Position numbers and translations under genes: made by a program
Shown here: one piece after another, positions 12,065 to 24,325 of the stretch
Numbering within the stretch: the first letter of the stretch is position 1
Layout: each line of letters starts with the position of its first letter
Assembly: GCA_009801015.1 (NCBI GenBank)
Contig: VHZZ01000023.1
Span: 37,389-101,388, forward strand
Length of the DNA: 64,000 nucleotides
Direction of reading: 5' to 3'
From: Silene noctiflora
Lineage: Eukaryota; Streptophyta; Magnoliopsida; Caryophyllales; Caryophyllaceae
Notes under the pieces: generated by a model
Databases searched by the model: none
What the model was told of the DNA's origin: nothing
The model's input: only the letters and a program-made list of their open reading frames with translations

Positions 12065-12975
12065 TCAAAGCTTAGCAAAAATAGGTTTACGTTTGTGGAG
12101 GAAGGCGGAGAGGGCCTCTTTAAGATCGTCAGAAAAGAGCATGGCAGAGTTCCAAGTAGCTACATAGTCCAATCCTTGTTCCATAGTCATGTCCCTTGTT
12201 TTCAATAACACTGCCTTTGTCCCCATCACTGCTAACGGAGATTTGGCTGCCATTTCTGCCCAACAAATAAAAATAGGAGATGCATTATTGACATAAAAAT
12301 ATAATCTATCATCCCCATACATAAAAAGGAAACAATACCCTGAGCAATACGAGCCAAATGTTGATCCAATTCCAGTTTGGTGTCAAAGACTCGAGAAACC
12401 AAGCCCAAATCCTTAGCCTCAACAGCCGAAAAGCGTCTGGCGGTCAACGCCAGCTCCATAGCATTTCCGAAGCCAACAATAGAAGGCAACCTCTGGAGAG
12501 TACCCAAGTCAGCAGTGATGGCGAGATCAACCTCCTTGACAGAGAAAAAAGCGTCACAAGTAGAGTACCTAATGTCACAGGCAGTGACTAGATCAATACC
12601 TCCGCCAACACAGGCCCCATGTATACCGACTATGACCGGTTTGCGACACTTCTCTAACGCGGTGACGGCCTCCTGCAGTTGCAGTATCCGTCTCCGGATG
12701 AGCTCTCCATCCCGACCGCGGTCTGTGGAGTCAGATTCAGATTGAAAAGAGGAAAGGATGTTGAGATCTATGCCGGCGCAGAAGTGATCGCCGGCAGCAA
12801 TTAGTATAATTACACTGACTTTAGGGTTTTGATCCAGACATCTGAGTGCTTTGGGGAATTCTTGGAAGAAATCTCCAGATAAGGCGTTGCGTTTAGATGG
12901 CCGGTTCAGGATCACCCGGAATACTGATGAATTGTCTTCCATTTCCTCTACTTTCAGGGTTTTGTATTCCTCCAT
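12065..12975 (-). CDS. DCI1: Peroxisomal delta(3,5),delta(2,4)-dienoyl-CoA isomerase
   Basis: Two exons, 12975-12339 and 12255-12065, joined in phase 1, giving 275 residues. It is a crotonase-fold enzyme. The oxyanion-hole segments are HFCAGIDL (65-72) and HGACVGGGI (119-127). The acidic residues that define dienoyl-CoA isomerases are at D134 (ACDIRY), E148 (KEVD) and D156 (ADLGTLQRLP), aligning from memory with the catalytic set of the rat enzyme. The chain ends Ala-Lys-Leu, a type 1 peroxisomal targeting signal. The reaction moves a 3,5-diene to a 2,4-diene in beta-oxidation of unsaturated fatty acids with odd-numbered double bonds. Sequence and length match Arabidopsis DCI1 closely. The start codon is followed by a natural crotonase N-terminus. 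Confidence 0.93.
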
Positions 12976-14566
12976 TTTTTTTTTTTTTTTTTAACTAAGG
13001 GATTCACAATTGGGGAGAGCTCTATTTTGACCAAGGGATCAGCTTGATCAATTTCCAATCACCAAATGTAGGCGGAAGCAAAGTTGTTCATCAATTCAAT
13101 TAGTGGTTAGGGTTAGGGGTTGGTGACGAGTCAATTTTAATTTTGCGGCTAAGGGTATGAGTGTATGACTTTGCCACGTCAGCTTTTAGATCTGGCACAT
13201 CTTTTTACTTATGTTTTATTATTATTTTATTGTTTAAATTTTCTTTAGACTCACGTCAAACTTTATTCGTCATCCCTTAGAGTTAGCTCAAACATTACAG
13301 TGTTCGTGTAAGGTTTTAAATAAATAAAAAAAAAAAAATATTAGTATGACAGATATAAGTCATTTAGTGAATGTCATCCCAAGAAGATGAGGTCAAGACT
13401 CTTGTAGACTTTTGGATTTTCAAGACTCAATTTAAGACTTTATCAAGACTATATATGGTAGATTATCTGGGAGTCTTGTCTCAAGATACCAATAATCTTA
13501 CGCTAATGAGGTATGGAAAAATGTTGTTAAAGGGAGTCAGACGTGGTGATTTTGATGCTACTTCAGGTTATGAGCGTCACTTATTATCACTTTACTTACT
13601 TAACTAGTTGAAATCTGCATTTTAACACAGTAACATAGTAAAAAGACCGTCTTTTTCAGGTTTTTGCGGAATTGGGGTGAGTGGTAAGCTTCTCAACTCT
13701 TGTGAATCCAAACTCAAATAATAATCTTTGTATAGAAAAAAGTGAATGAATAATGATGTAACCTTTTTTTTTTTTTTTTTTGACAGCAGTTAAGAAATGG
13801 TGTTTTAACTATCCATAAACTCGCAGGCGAGTCTATGGGCGATGGTTGAGCGTAAGGAAAAAGTAAAGGATATTTAGCCGAGGAGGTAGTTGGTGTACGC
13901 GTATTCCGTAATGTCGGAAATACAAGTAGGAGTAATAGTAAGACATAAATGAATAAATGAATGTGGTCAAAGTTGAAAGAAAGGCGGTGATTGAGTCAGA
14001 GTCAGACACACTACACACGCTGCTTTGATTGGATCATTGAATCATCTCATATTCTCATTCATTCATTCATCTGGGTCGAACCGTCGAACCCATTTGTGCT
14101 GTTACTTGTTAGTTGTTACCCATTTTAACTTTTTTACTATACTAGGACTGGTAGTGTTGACAAAAGAACATTAATTACGCGTTATTATTATTTATTAATT
14201 AATTACTGCAGCATTTGATAATTAGGTTCTTCCCTCAATCATCCTTTTAATTGCCTTCCTTGTTTCCTTCCTACCTTTTTTTCACATCCTATTCCTATTC
14301 CTCATCTCATCTCATCTCATCTCATCTACTTTTCCTTGTTATTCTTCTTCTTCCTCCTGCTTTTCTTATTTTTGACCTCCATCCCTCCTTCAACTGCACA
14401 AATAGACCCTACAAGATTTGATTTCATTTTTCATACTGTATTGTATTTTTGAAACCTAAGAGATTTGATTGTAGAAGAAGAAGAAGAAGAAGAAGAAGAA
14501 GAAGAAGAAGAAGAAGAAGAAGAAGAAGCAGAAGCAGAAGAAGAACAATAATAAGAAGAATAAGAA
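12976..14566. other. Divergent intergenic region (DCI1 / PBS1)
   Basis: This separates DCI1 (minus) and PBS1 (plus), so it holds both promoters. Visible content is a T run against the DCI1 start (12976-12993), a T run at 13766-13782, a CTCAT repeat (about 14302-14328) and the GAA repeat leading into PBS1. No gene is supported. Confidence 0.55.
14474..14546. repeat. GAA microsatellite in the PBS1 leader
   Basis: About 24 GAA/GCA triplets end about 20 bp before the PBS1 start codon, so they are probably part of its 5' untranslated region. On the opposite strand they produce meaningless Leu or Ser runs. Confidence 0.9.
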
Positions 14567-17505
14567 ATGGGGTGCTTCTCCTGTTTTGAATCAAAGGAAG
14601 AAGAAAGATTGAACCCAATCACGAGGGAGCAAGATGATCGCAAAGATGCTCTTCCTTCTAACAACTCCAACATCTCTAAGTTATCTTCTGGTTGCTTTCT
14701 CTCTTCAATATATATATATATTTATTACTCTACTACGGAGTATATCTTTCTTTCCTTTGTTTTTGTTTCACTTGATTGATGCCATGCTTTGTGTTTCTCA
14801 TTTTAACTGGAATTCCATTTTCATTCTACTACTCCATTCCATATGCTCAATTCTTATAAACCACCTAACTTTAACCAATTATTACTCTCCTCTTTACTTG
14901 GGACTTGCCATTCAATTTTGCTTTTCAACTTAATTTTACTAGATTCCTAGGATCTCAAACTATATTACTTTAATTTCGCTAACTCTCATATTCAGCTCAA
15001 TTTTAATTACTTAAACATGTTAGATTCACTATTCCATTCTAAATATCCAATCTTTATTTCATAAGACGCGGCTTTGTTAGCTTTTTCAAGCATCGGACAT
15101 GAGCCAATTGTAGGTGACATTTCTCATAATAAATGATCTACCTTTTCTGGATTTTCAGGAGCTGATAGGTTGAAAACAAGAAATAATGTCGGTCCAAGAC
15201 GAGAATCTTCGGCTCCCAAGGATTTACCCGATGCCAATATTTCTGCCCAAACATTCACTTTCCGTGATCTTGCAGCTGCAACCAGAAACTTCCGAGAAGA
15301 ATGCTTCATTGGTGAAGGGGGGTTTGGGCGTGTCTACAAAGGCCAGCTGGACAGCGGCCAGGTAACCTTCTGTATGTTTGAATTCTCACGCTTTGATGTG
15401 TAGTTCTCAACACATGAGCAATAAAGTTTCAGTCTTGGCTTGCTGCAGTCATTTCCCCTTGTCTATTTCTTGGATTGGATTCTTTAGGTTAGACTGTGTA
15501 ATTAGTTCAAGGAAATAATAGATTTATTCAATTGTCATAGATTCTCAAATAATTCAGGTAATATGGTTGTGGAACTATCATTCAAACAATTTGTATTCAT
15601 TGAAGCACGTTCCTTTATCTGCTTATGTTTTTGCTATGAGTGATGGGGGCTTGTATTTGTCAAAAATGTTGGTGCTTTCATACACGCCCTTGAGATTACT
15701 TAACCTGTAATTTTTTTCCACCACCAATAAATTATGAACTTATAAAGCTAACATGTTTGTTCAGGTTGTTGCTGTTAAACAGTTAGATAGGAATGGTCTT
15801 CAGGGAAATAGAGAATTCCTTGTGGAAGTTCTAATGCTCAGCCTTTTGCATCATGTCAATCTCGTGAATCTGATAGGATACTGTGCAGATGGTGAGCAGA
15901 GGTTACTAGTCTATGAGTATATGTCCCTGGGATCTTTGGAAGATCATCTCCTTGGTAGGATAATCATTCTACTCACTCGTCATTTTTCCTTTTGTTTTTC
16001 TTGCTTTATTTGTCAATTCTCTTTAAACTATCATTCCTAGTCGTGTAACCTTCAATGGTTATGAGATTGTGCTTGATTAATAACCTCTGTAGTTGTGAGA
16101 CATAAGTTCGTGAACTTTGAAATGACTTTACTGTAAGCATGCTTCATGTTCTAACTTTATTTATTCCTTCCAAGCTGTTATTTTAAGGACCTGAACTCAC
16201 ACATGAATGGATGCTTGTAGATCTTCCACCTGATAGAGAACCACTTGACTGGAATACTCGGATGAAAATAGCGGCTGGAGCAGCAAAAGGTTTGGAGTAT
16301 CTTCATGATAAAGCAAACCCACCCGTTATTTATAGAGACTTCAAGTCATCCAACATACTTTTGGATGAAGGCTTTCATCCCAAGCTCTCCGATTTCGGGC
16401 TTGCGAAACTAGGACCTACGGGTGACAAGTCACATGTTTCTACTAGGGTCATGGGCACATATGGTTATTGTGCCCCTGAATATGCTATGACTGGCCAATT
16501 GACTGTTAAGTCAGATGTATACAGTTTTGGGGTAGTCTTCTTGGAGTTGATTACTGGACGTCGATCTATTGACAGCACCCGTCCTCATGGAGAGCAGAAC
16601 CTTGTGGCTTGGGTAATATACTTGTTCTTTACTCAACTTGTCATATGTTCTTTAATGTTGTCTGTGCTGTAATTTGTCAAATGTGTCTTTAAGAGTCGAC
16701 GGGTAATGTGAGACCTTCTCTACAAGTAGAAGTCATACTTGTATAACCACAAACCCAAATTATGCCACATTGCCACCCCATTTTTATGAAATATTGAAAT
16801 ATAAGGGTGTGTTTATAAAACCGCCTCATATGAGAATTTGTGCTCTCACGGAACATCAACAACTTTTGTCTTTTTGTTTTCGATTATTGAGAATGCCAAC
16901 TAAAATGTGTGCAGGCACGTCCTTTTTTCAATGACCGGCGCAAATTTTTGAAACTAGCAGATCCTCGGCTACAAGGGCGGTTTCCTACAAGAGGTCTATA
17001 CCAAGCATTGGCTATTGCATCAATGTGCATTCAAGAAAATGGAGCAGCCCGTCCTCTGATAGGTGATGTCGTAACTGCCCTCTCTTATCTGGCGAACCAG
17101 GCATATGATCCCATTGCAAAAGACGATAGGAGGAACAAAGACGAGAATGGGGGCAAAATAGGACGGAGTGAAGATGGGGTTGGGTCAGGGCGTAAGTGGG
17201 AGTTGGAAGGTTCAGAGAAAGAGGAGTCTCCTAAAGAAACAGCTCGTATGCTGAACAAGGACTTAGACAGAGAACGGGCAGTTGCTGAGGCTAAAATGTG
17301 GGGAGAAAATTTGCGTGTAAAGAGGCGGCAAACATTGGATTCAGAAGGTGGGTCTGAGAAAGACGATTCCCCCAAAGAGACTACCAAAATATTGAATCGA
17401 GATTCAGAGAGGGAAAGAGCAGTGGCAGAGGCTAAAATGTGGGGTGAGAATTGGCGGGAGAGAAGAAGGCAAAGCCAAGGTCCTAATGATGCTGCACATG
17501 GTTGA
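14567..17505 (+). CDS. PBS1: Receptor-like cytoplasmic kinase PBS1
   Basis: Five exons: 14567-14690, 15159-15361, 15765-15954, 16221-16612 and 16915-17505, giving 499 residues. The N-terminus MGCFSCF carries the Gly-2/Cys-3 myristoylation and palmitoylation signal for plasma-membrane attachment. Kinase marks are the loop GEGGFG (93-98), Lys114 (VAVK), [11 protein letters not shown] with Asp212, and DFG with Asp230. The activation segment reads [20 protein letters not shown]. These features and the start of the tail ([20 protein letters not shown]) match Arabidopsis PBS1, the RLCK-VII kinase cleaved by the bacterial protease AvrPphB after GDK and guarded by RPS5. Arabidopsis PBS1 has 456 residues; the excess here is a tandem copy of a 47-residue tail unit (402-448 and 449 onward). 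The Arabidopsis SEMPH motif reads STRPH here (291-295). Confidence 0.93.
17209..17480 (+). repeat. Tandem duplication in the PBS1 tail
   Basis: Two in-frame units of 141 bp (from 17209 and from 17350) both encode GSEK-(D/E)-(D/E)-SPKET, then [14 protein letters not shown] and an Arg-rich end. DNA identity is moderate and many differences are synonymous, so this is not an assembly stutter. The Arabidopsis protein has one unit. Confidence 0.85.
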
Positions 17506-20255
17506 TTGTAAAGTATGCGAAAACTGTCAACTGCTGTTCAGTACAGGTCATTGTAGAATTGTAGTTTGCAACTTTTTTTGAGTTTCTTGCTTTTAAGTTG
17601 TGAAAATGTGTAGAGGCCTGGTGTTGAGGAACAAACGCCCACATGTTTTTTCACCTTAGTTTTGTTTTCAATTTTCTGGAACGATTGCCNAATGAAAGGC
17701 AAAAGACGNNAAAGAAGGCCAGGGCATGTGGCATATGCTTGTAAACGGCTGAGTGTACATCTCCGGGAAGAAAGAAAGAAAAAAAAAGATTTGTATCAGT
17801 GTAAAACAATACAGCATATAATGGAGGCTTNGCATGTTTAGTTTCCTTGTAATAGCAGATTATAACANGTTTGTTCGTGGAATTCTTCTTAATNTAGTAT
17901 AGTATGTGGCACTTACATTTTTGCGGCTGCATGTAAAACATAAAAAAAAAAAAAACTGAGGAATGCCTTGCGTGTGACTCCAAGAGGTTTGGATTTAGAT
18001 ATATAGCCAAGAGTGGCAGCCAAGTTCACTGAATTATCGAATTTATGTTCAGGCTTACATGAGACGATTCATTTAAGTAGTGGTAAATAATACTGGTAAG
18101 ATGCAAAGTATATGAGAAAATGAGGTAGCTTGTAATAGAAGTACTCGGACTGGGTTTGATACGGAGAAGTCCAAATTCCAAACATTTTCAAAGTGGAGCA
18201 TCAGTCATCAGTCATCACCCCGTTTTAAAACTTGGACAATACAACACCAATACTCGAGATCCTTNCTTCAATTTGATCATCTTGGTATGTCTTTCTTCAA
18301 TTTTCACTATTCATAACTAAGTATGCCCTCTACATTTACTTATTTAAATCCATATTCTTTTACTGTCTAAAATCCCAAATTTCGATTTTATTATGCAATA
18401 TTTATATTTCAGCTATGATTGTTGTAATTGCCAGTGATTTCATTCTGCTTTTGGGAACATGTGTGAGGTTTGTCGGTTACAAGGAAGACACTAATACTTG
18501 ACTAATTGGTATTTGTCATTTATACTTGTGTCTTCTGTAGAATGTATTCTCCTTTCGTTTGTTGAAAACTTGGCAGAATGTATTCTCCATTGATTTGCTT
18601 AAAATGTCTTCTGCAGTTGACCCGCATATTTTCAGTTATACTTGTGTCTTAACTTCACTCTAAATTTAGGTTGATGCTTGATGAGCATGCTTATTTAATG
18701 AAACTTTGCATTCATCTCCATAGTAGTTTGAAGAGCACAAGTTATTAGAAACAAGAAGAGTGAGAAAGTCGAAATCGGGCTTCAGAGGACTAGACTTTGT
18801 AGTAGTTAGCAGAACCTAATGTGGGTTCAAGTGTTAGAACAGGCATTATACCCTTTAAAGCTACTTTCATGCTTACTGCTAACTTTTGTACCAGTCTATT
18901 CTCTTATTGTCGGAAAAAAATTGGTAACTCCGTATTCTATTCTCTATGTTTAAAGTGTAGTTCTGTTCACTGATCTAAGGTTTTATGTCCTACTGTTCTG
19001 ATATCTGGTCTAATTTGCTTTTGGTTGTAGCAGTTTGTTCTCAATTGTGTTGGTTACTTGTTAATTATTGTATGCGTTTGTAGCCAGTACCAGCAATCCT
19101 ACAGTTTGGCAGACATGCAGTAATATCACTCCAATCATGATGTCAGGCTCAAGGCTCTGAATTGACATTTTGGAAGGTTGTCTGGTCTAGAAGGCGTGGA
19201 AAAGCCAAACCCAAGAATTTTCGACATTGCTTTAGAAAGGGCATAAAATGTGGCGCTTGAAGAGACTTTGCAAGTTGGAAATAGCCTGCAAAGCCTCGTC
19301 AAGCATGCATACCTGTTTCAGAACGAATACAATACTTCTAGATAAACTTAAGATTCCATATGCTGAGACCTGGAGACAAGATGTTATACCTGCAGACTTG
19401 GCGATGTTCAAGAGCTTCTTCATTACAGTATGCATATCAATTCATCTTGTTTTAATTTCATCTGTTCAAGAGGTTCTTCAGTCATGTACGCTTCTTCCCG
19501 ATTTTAAATTCGATTGGTGATTTTACTAAGATGTTCAAATTTCCATGCTTTTTTTTTCCTTCTCCAATTGAAATGTTAATGGTTATTTTGTCTCTCTAAC
19601 GTCTAGCCGAAAGTGCGTGTAGCATTGTAAGGAAAACTCATGTCTTCTCCCGTTAAGCTTAAATGATTTTTTTCTAATCCTTGTTTAGTGACGTGTGAGG
19701 ATCATTGAATTGATTATCCTCTTATGTAATGAATTTAGATTGGAACCTGAAGTACAATTCATAAATCAGCTTTTCATTTTATTGAGAATCAGAATTCCTA
19801 CTTTCTCATGGTAATCTGGATTGTATTGTATTGTATTGTACTAATTAATGATAATAATAATAATAATAAAAAAAATAATAAAAAAAAAGAAAAAAAAGAA
19901 GAGAGAGACAGAGAGTTGGTAAACAGAATAATGCAGCAGAGCGAGAATGATAGAGGGAATCTAAAAGTGGTGGAAGTCACATACTCCATGCCTTTCCCTA
20001 TCTTTCCTCCCTACACAATGTCAACCATTAACTGCCCTTCCCTCCAAAATTAACGGCCACCTCTTCCAAACATTACCAAATATCCAACGCCCACATTATT
20101 ATTCTCTTTATTATTTTCTTCACTTTCTCCTCCCTCCCTTTTTTTTTTTTTTTGTTCTTCTTCTTTTCTTCTCCTCATCCCCCTCTATTCCGTCTTTCTT
20201 TTTCTCTGTTTTGCCCATCACAACAAAGAACCATAATTAAAAAATTGACAAAAAG
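17506..20255. other. Intergenic region with scattered Ns
   Basis: Single Ns at about 17690, 17709-17710, 17831, 17869, 17894 and 18265 mark weak assembly. The PBS1 3' untranslated region is at the left. A GTATT repeat and an AAT repeat occur at about 19820-19870. The right end holds a T run and the EXO70 leader. Short frames near 19248-19520 have no recognisable product; I see no gene. Confidence 0.5.
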
Positions 20256-22331
20256 ATGGGGAAAACTCCTCGTCCGACCAAGTCCATTAGCTTCAATGAT
20301 CGGAGTGTCTCCAAGGCGGAAAAAGCCGCCCTTAATAAATCCTCTAGTTTCAGTGTTCATGTAGACCGCCGCCTTCCTCCTCCCCACAGAACCCCTTCTT
20401 CTGTTTATTCTGCCTGGAATCTTAAAACTGACAACAGTCATGGAAGGGACCAAGAAAATGGTCCGACTCTAAAACAGGTTTCTGAGGAGATAGATGGTCT
20501 TCTTGAAAATTTATCATCAATTGTGGATGTTTCCCATCTCCCTGAGATTCCTCAGTCTGTGGAGAAATTTGCCAAGATGGTCCAGTTGGAGATTGAGAAG
20601 TACGACTCAGGCGACTCTCCCTTCAACTTTGGGAATGATGTAGATCAAGACACCATGCTGGTCAATGTGGTGAGCCGGCTATCAAAATTGTCTAATCTCC
20701 TTACCAAATTCTCTCCCAGCGAAAAGGCAAGCCCTTTCCTTAGCTTGACAACCCTAGTTGTCCAACATGCCATGACTTTCATGGAAGAGGAGCTTCGAAT
20801 CATTCTAGAAGATGCTATGAACCCTTCCTCTGTCTCCAAGACCCCTAAATCCGCAAAGCATTCCTCTAACAATGTGGCTGATGCCACAGGTTCAGAGGAC
20901 CCCAAAAAAGAGGAAGAGGAAGAGGAAGAGGGCAATAACTACCCGGGGATTAGCGAAGACAAAATATCCAACATGAGGAGAATTGTTGCTGTTATGATTT
21001 CAGCTGGGTATGAAACAGAGTGCTGTCAAGTTTACAGCATCTTGAGAAGAAACGCGTTCAAGGAAGCGATGAACTTACATGGATTCGATAAGATAAGCAT
21101 TGATGAGGTACAAAGGATGCAATGGGAGGCTTTAGAAGACCACATTGGTAGCTGGATCAAAGTTGTCAAATATGCTGCCAAGGTCCTGTTGCCGGGGGAG
21201 AAGAGGCTTTGTGATTCCGTCTTCTCTGACGGTCACCCCTCAATCAGCGAGGCCATGTTTTCCAACCTAATAAGATCGGCTGTCATTCTATTCCTTAACT
21301 TTGCCGAGGCAATTGGAATGACAAAGCGATCTGCAGAGAGGCTTTTCAAGGTGCTTGACATTTACGAGACTTTGTCCGAGCTCATGGCCGCCTTAGATGG
21401 TTTATGCCCCGACAAATGTGCTAATGAGCAAAGGTCCGAGTTATCATCCGTAAGGCGTCGATTAGGTGAAGCCGCGGTTTCTATCTTTTGCGATTTGGAG
21501 AACTCGATCAAAAATGATGTTGCAAGGAACCCGGTCCCGGGGGGTGCGGTCCACCCTTTAACCCGGTACACCATGAACTACTTAAGGTACGCTTGTGATT
21601 TTAAAGAGACTCTTGAGCAAGTATTCTCTCTCCCCCAGGTCGCTGAACAACATTTAGAAGCGCTCGAGCCAAGGCGGGACACGAGGCACAAAGAGAACAA
21701 CAACAATGAACACCAAAACGAAGAATCAGGCCCCAAAAAAACACCATTTGCCGCAGAACTAATATGTATCATGGAATTATTGGACGCAAACCTTGAGGCC
21801 AAGTCCAAGTTATACAAAGATCCGTCATTGAGGTTCATATTCTTGATGAACAACGGAAGATACATCCTGCAAAAGATCAAAGAATCATCGGAAATTAATG
21901 AGATAGTGGGAAATAGTTGTCGTCGGAAGCGGTCTTCGGAGTTGAGAGGATACCATAAAAGCTACCAGAGAGAGACATGGAGCCGCGTTCTGCAGTGCCT
22001 GAACCAAGAAGGATTGCAGGTGAATGGTAAGATTCAGAAACCGGTACTCAAGGAGCGGTTTAAGAGTTTCAACCACATGTTTGAAGAAATTCATAAAACG
22101 CAGAGCATTTGGGTAGTGAGTGATGAGCAGCTTCGATCTGAACTCCGAGTATCTATCTCAGCTGTTATGATTCCGGCTTATCGGTCTTTCATGGCCAGGT
22201 TTGGACAACATTTTACTCCAGGAAGACAGTCTGAAAAGTATATCAAGTTCCAACCCGAAGATATAGAGTCGACCATCGAAGGACTCTTTGAAGGCAATCT
22301 GAATCTGTCCATGGCGAGGAGGAAAACATAA
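20256..22331 (+). CDS. EXO70 family exocyst subunit, intronless
   Basis: A single uninterrupted reading frame of 691 residues. The N-terminal third is variable, with a basic start (MGKTPRPTKSISFNDRSVSK). An acidic Glu run lies near residue 220. The C-terminal two thirds is the Exo70 domain: ISAGYETECCQVYSILRRNA, then WEALEDHIGSWIKVVKYAAK, HPLTRYTMNYLRYACDF, FLMNNGRYILQKI, and the closing PAYRSFMARFG with an EGLFEGN tail. Plants have many EXO70 paralogues, most without introns. They tether secretory vesicles to the plasma membrane and some act in autophagy or immunity. The clade cannot be settled by eye; the motif pattern reminds me of EXO70C, but that is a guess. No catalytic residues apply. 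Confidence 0.92.
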   Translation: MGKTPRPTKSISFNDRSVSKAEKAALNKSSSFSVHVDRRLPPPHRTPSSVYSAWNLKTDNSHGRDQENGPTLKQVSEEIDGLLENLSSIVDVSHLPEIPQSVEKFAKMVQLEIEKYDSGDSPFNFGNDVDQDTMLVNVVSRLSKLSNLLTKFSPSEKASPFLSLTTLVVQHAMTFMEEELRIILEDAMNPSSVSKTPKSAKHSSNNVADATGSEDPKKEEEEEEEGNNYPGISEDKISNMRRIVAVMISAGYETECCQVYSILRRNAFKEAMNLHGFDKISIDEVQRMQWEALEDHIGSWIKVVKYAAKVLLPGEKRLCDSVFSDGHPSISEAMFSNLIRSAVILFLNFAEAIGMTKRSAERLFKVLDIYETLSELMAALDGLCPDKCANEQRSELSSVRRRLGEAAVSIFCDLENSIKNDVARNPVPGGAVHPLTRYTMNYLRYACDFKETLEQVFSLPQVAEQHLEALEPRRDTRHKENNNNEHQNEESGPKKTPFAAELICIMELLDANLEAKSKLYKDPSLRFIFLMNNGRYILQKIKESSEINEIVGNSCRRKRSSELRGYHKSYQRETWSRVLQCLNQEGLQVNGKIQKPVLKERFKSFNHMFEEIHKTQSIWVVSDEQLRSELRVSISAVMIPAYRSFMARFGQHFTPGRQSEKYIKFQPEDIESTIEGLFEGNLNLSMARRKT

Positions 22332-23020
22332 TTCTCTGCATTTGGAAGGGAAATAAGTAACAACAGGGAGGAATTCCTCGTGTTTCTTCTGCCCTTTGAG
22401 TTTTCTTGGTTAAATGTTTTGTGATGCCATCAAAGTTTGCAAGTTCATACGAAATGCAATTTTGCACACAAGCTGCAACTTGTGAACGATCCAAGTACCT
22501 TTTTGGCTCGGCCAGCCAGTCGAAGAATTCATGATGTCCATTGGCTTGCAGAAAGAGCAATGCTATCTACATATTAATACATCATATCGAAGTTTAGTCA
22601 TTTTTTTTATTTTATTTTCATCTCTAAAATCCGACCTCCTTTTTGGCACGCCTTGCGACACCTATTAGACAACCTCTTTTATTACCATCATCCCTCTTTC
22701 TCAATCAAACAAAATCAACTTATTTCTACATTTATGCATCAAACTTGAGTTGTAAAATAGAGTTGTGATTTGTTTGTTGTTGTAACTTGTTGCTAAAACG
22801 TGTTAATTCGAGATAAGATGGCATTATTCATTCTCAAAATGAACTTTTGGGCCTGGCAAGGTGGTCTAAAAATGGGTCCTAGCACAAAACAAAAAAAATC
22901 ACGGGCTGATAAAATGGAGAAAGAAAGGCAGAAAGCAATAGGATTATGTGATGTGCAAGTTGATGAATAAAAGGCCTCCAATACTTTGTCGTTGGAGTAG
23001 AAACATATCTTAGTTTTTCC
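22332..23020. other. Short intergenic region
   Basis: The EXO70 3' untranslated region and the promoter of the Ole e 1-type gene lie between two genes on the same strand. I see nothing else in it. Confidence 0.5.
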
Positions 23021-23630
23021 ATGGATATGCTGGCATTCTATCTCTTCCTTATCACTTCATTTGTTTTTCCTTATCACCTCATCGCTCTCCGTGCTCAATC
23101 CACTTTCCCTTTCTCGTCCCGCTTCTCTATTGTTGGCACTGTTTACTGTGATACCTGCCTCAACAATGCTTTCTCTACCTACAGCTACTTCATCCCTGGT
23201 ATGCTATTATTACTATTACTTACTACTTCCCTATCAACCCCCAACCTTTTTAATGTCTTTTATATTATCAAAAATAAATGTTATCACAGGTGTTGAAGTG
23301 CACGTCGAATGCAAGTTGAAGGTGAATTCACCAAAGACAACAGAGATGGTAACATTATCAGTTAACAGAAGTACTGACAACAACGGAGTATACAAGCTGG
23401 AAATACCTTCAGTTGATGGCGTGGACTGCATAGACGGACCTCCAATCCAGTCCATGTGTCAGGCAACTTTATTAGGGAGCTCATCCACTGCCTGCAATGT
23501 TCCTGCTCTTAAATCCACTATTGGCGGAATTTCAGTTAAATCCAAGCAGACAAATCTTTGCGTTTACAGCTTCACTCCGCTAAGTTTCAGACCCAGAAGC
23601 AGGAACGATACTTTGTGCGGCCACGGCTAA
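23021..23630 (+). CDS. Pollen Ole e 1 domain secreted protein
   Basis: Two exons, 23021-23198 and 23290-23630, joined in phase 1, giving 172 residues. The first 26 or so residues are a hydrophobic signal peptide (MDMLAFYLFLITSFVF). The family signature G-x-V-Y-C-D-x-C appears as GTVYCDTC. Further Cys residues in VECKL, VDCIDG, SMCQ, TACN and LCVY allow the disulfides typical of the fold. The C-terminus SFRPRSRNDTLCGHG is polar. Ole e 1-like proteins are apoplastic and occur in pollen and vegetative tissues; most have no known biochemical role. Length is normal for the family. It may be expressed in any tissue; the sequence does not say. Confidence 0.9.
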
Positions 23631-24292
23631 ATAATTATACAAGTGTAATTGTTGGAACATTGTGTATACTATTGTTACGGGTCAACTGTTTTATACAGCA
23701 ACTTGATGATTGATATAAAAAGACTGAATTTATTGTAATTAAACCATTGAGCAAACATAGCTAGTATAAAAGTATGCATTCATTTCAATAGTCAACAGTT
23801 TTCCAAAAAAGTTCCTGTAGAATAGTACATATAGGGACGAATATATATGATGGTGCTCCGTATGTAGTAAATTAACAATAGTAAATGAGCTCTAATTTGG
23901 ATTTTCGGTTTGCTCCCCTATCTATTTTGTTTTAAGCGGTTCAGATTTCAACGTGTTCAAATAATGGATGATGATGTGCGGGAAAAAAAATGTATATTAA
24001 ATTAAAGAAATGAAGAAAATTCTAACAATTTTAAGTGATGTTACAGCTTTTAAAATGAGATGAAAAAAGACAAGTTAAGGAAAGGGTTAAGGGTAAGACC
24101 ACGTGTAAGGACCAAGTAGTCCGTATTGAATAAGTGGGCGGGAGTGAGTTCAAGTGTTCAAGTAGTACTGTACAACCTTTTGATATTGTAACAGTAATAA
24201 CAGAAATGCATCCTCACCGAATTGAGAATACTGAATATTGAATTTGCTGAATACTGATTGCATTCGCGGGAAATTGAAGTGAAGGTTGTTAA

Positions 24293-24325
<33 letters not shown>

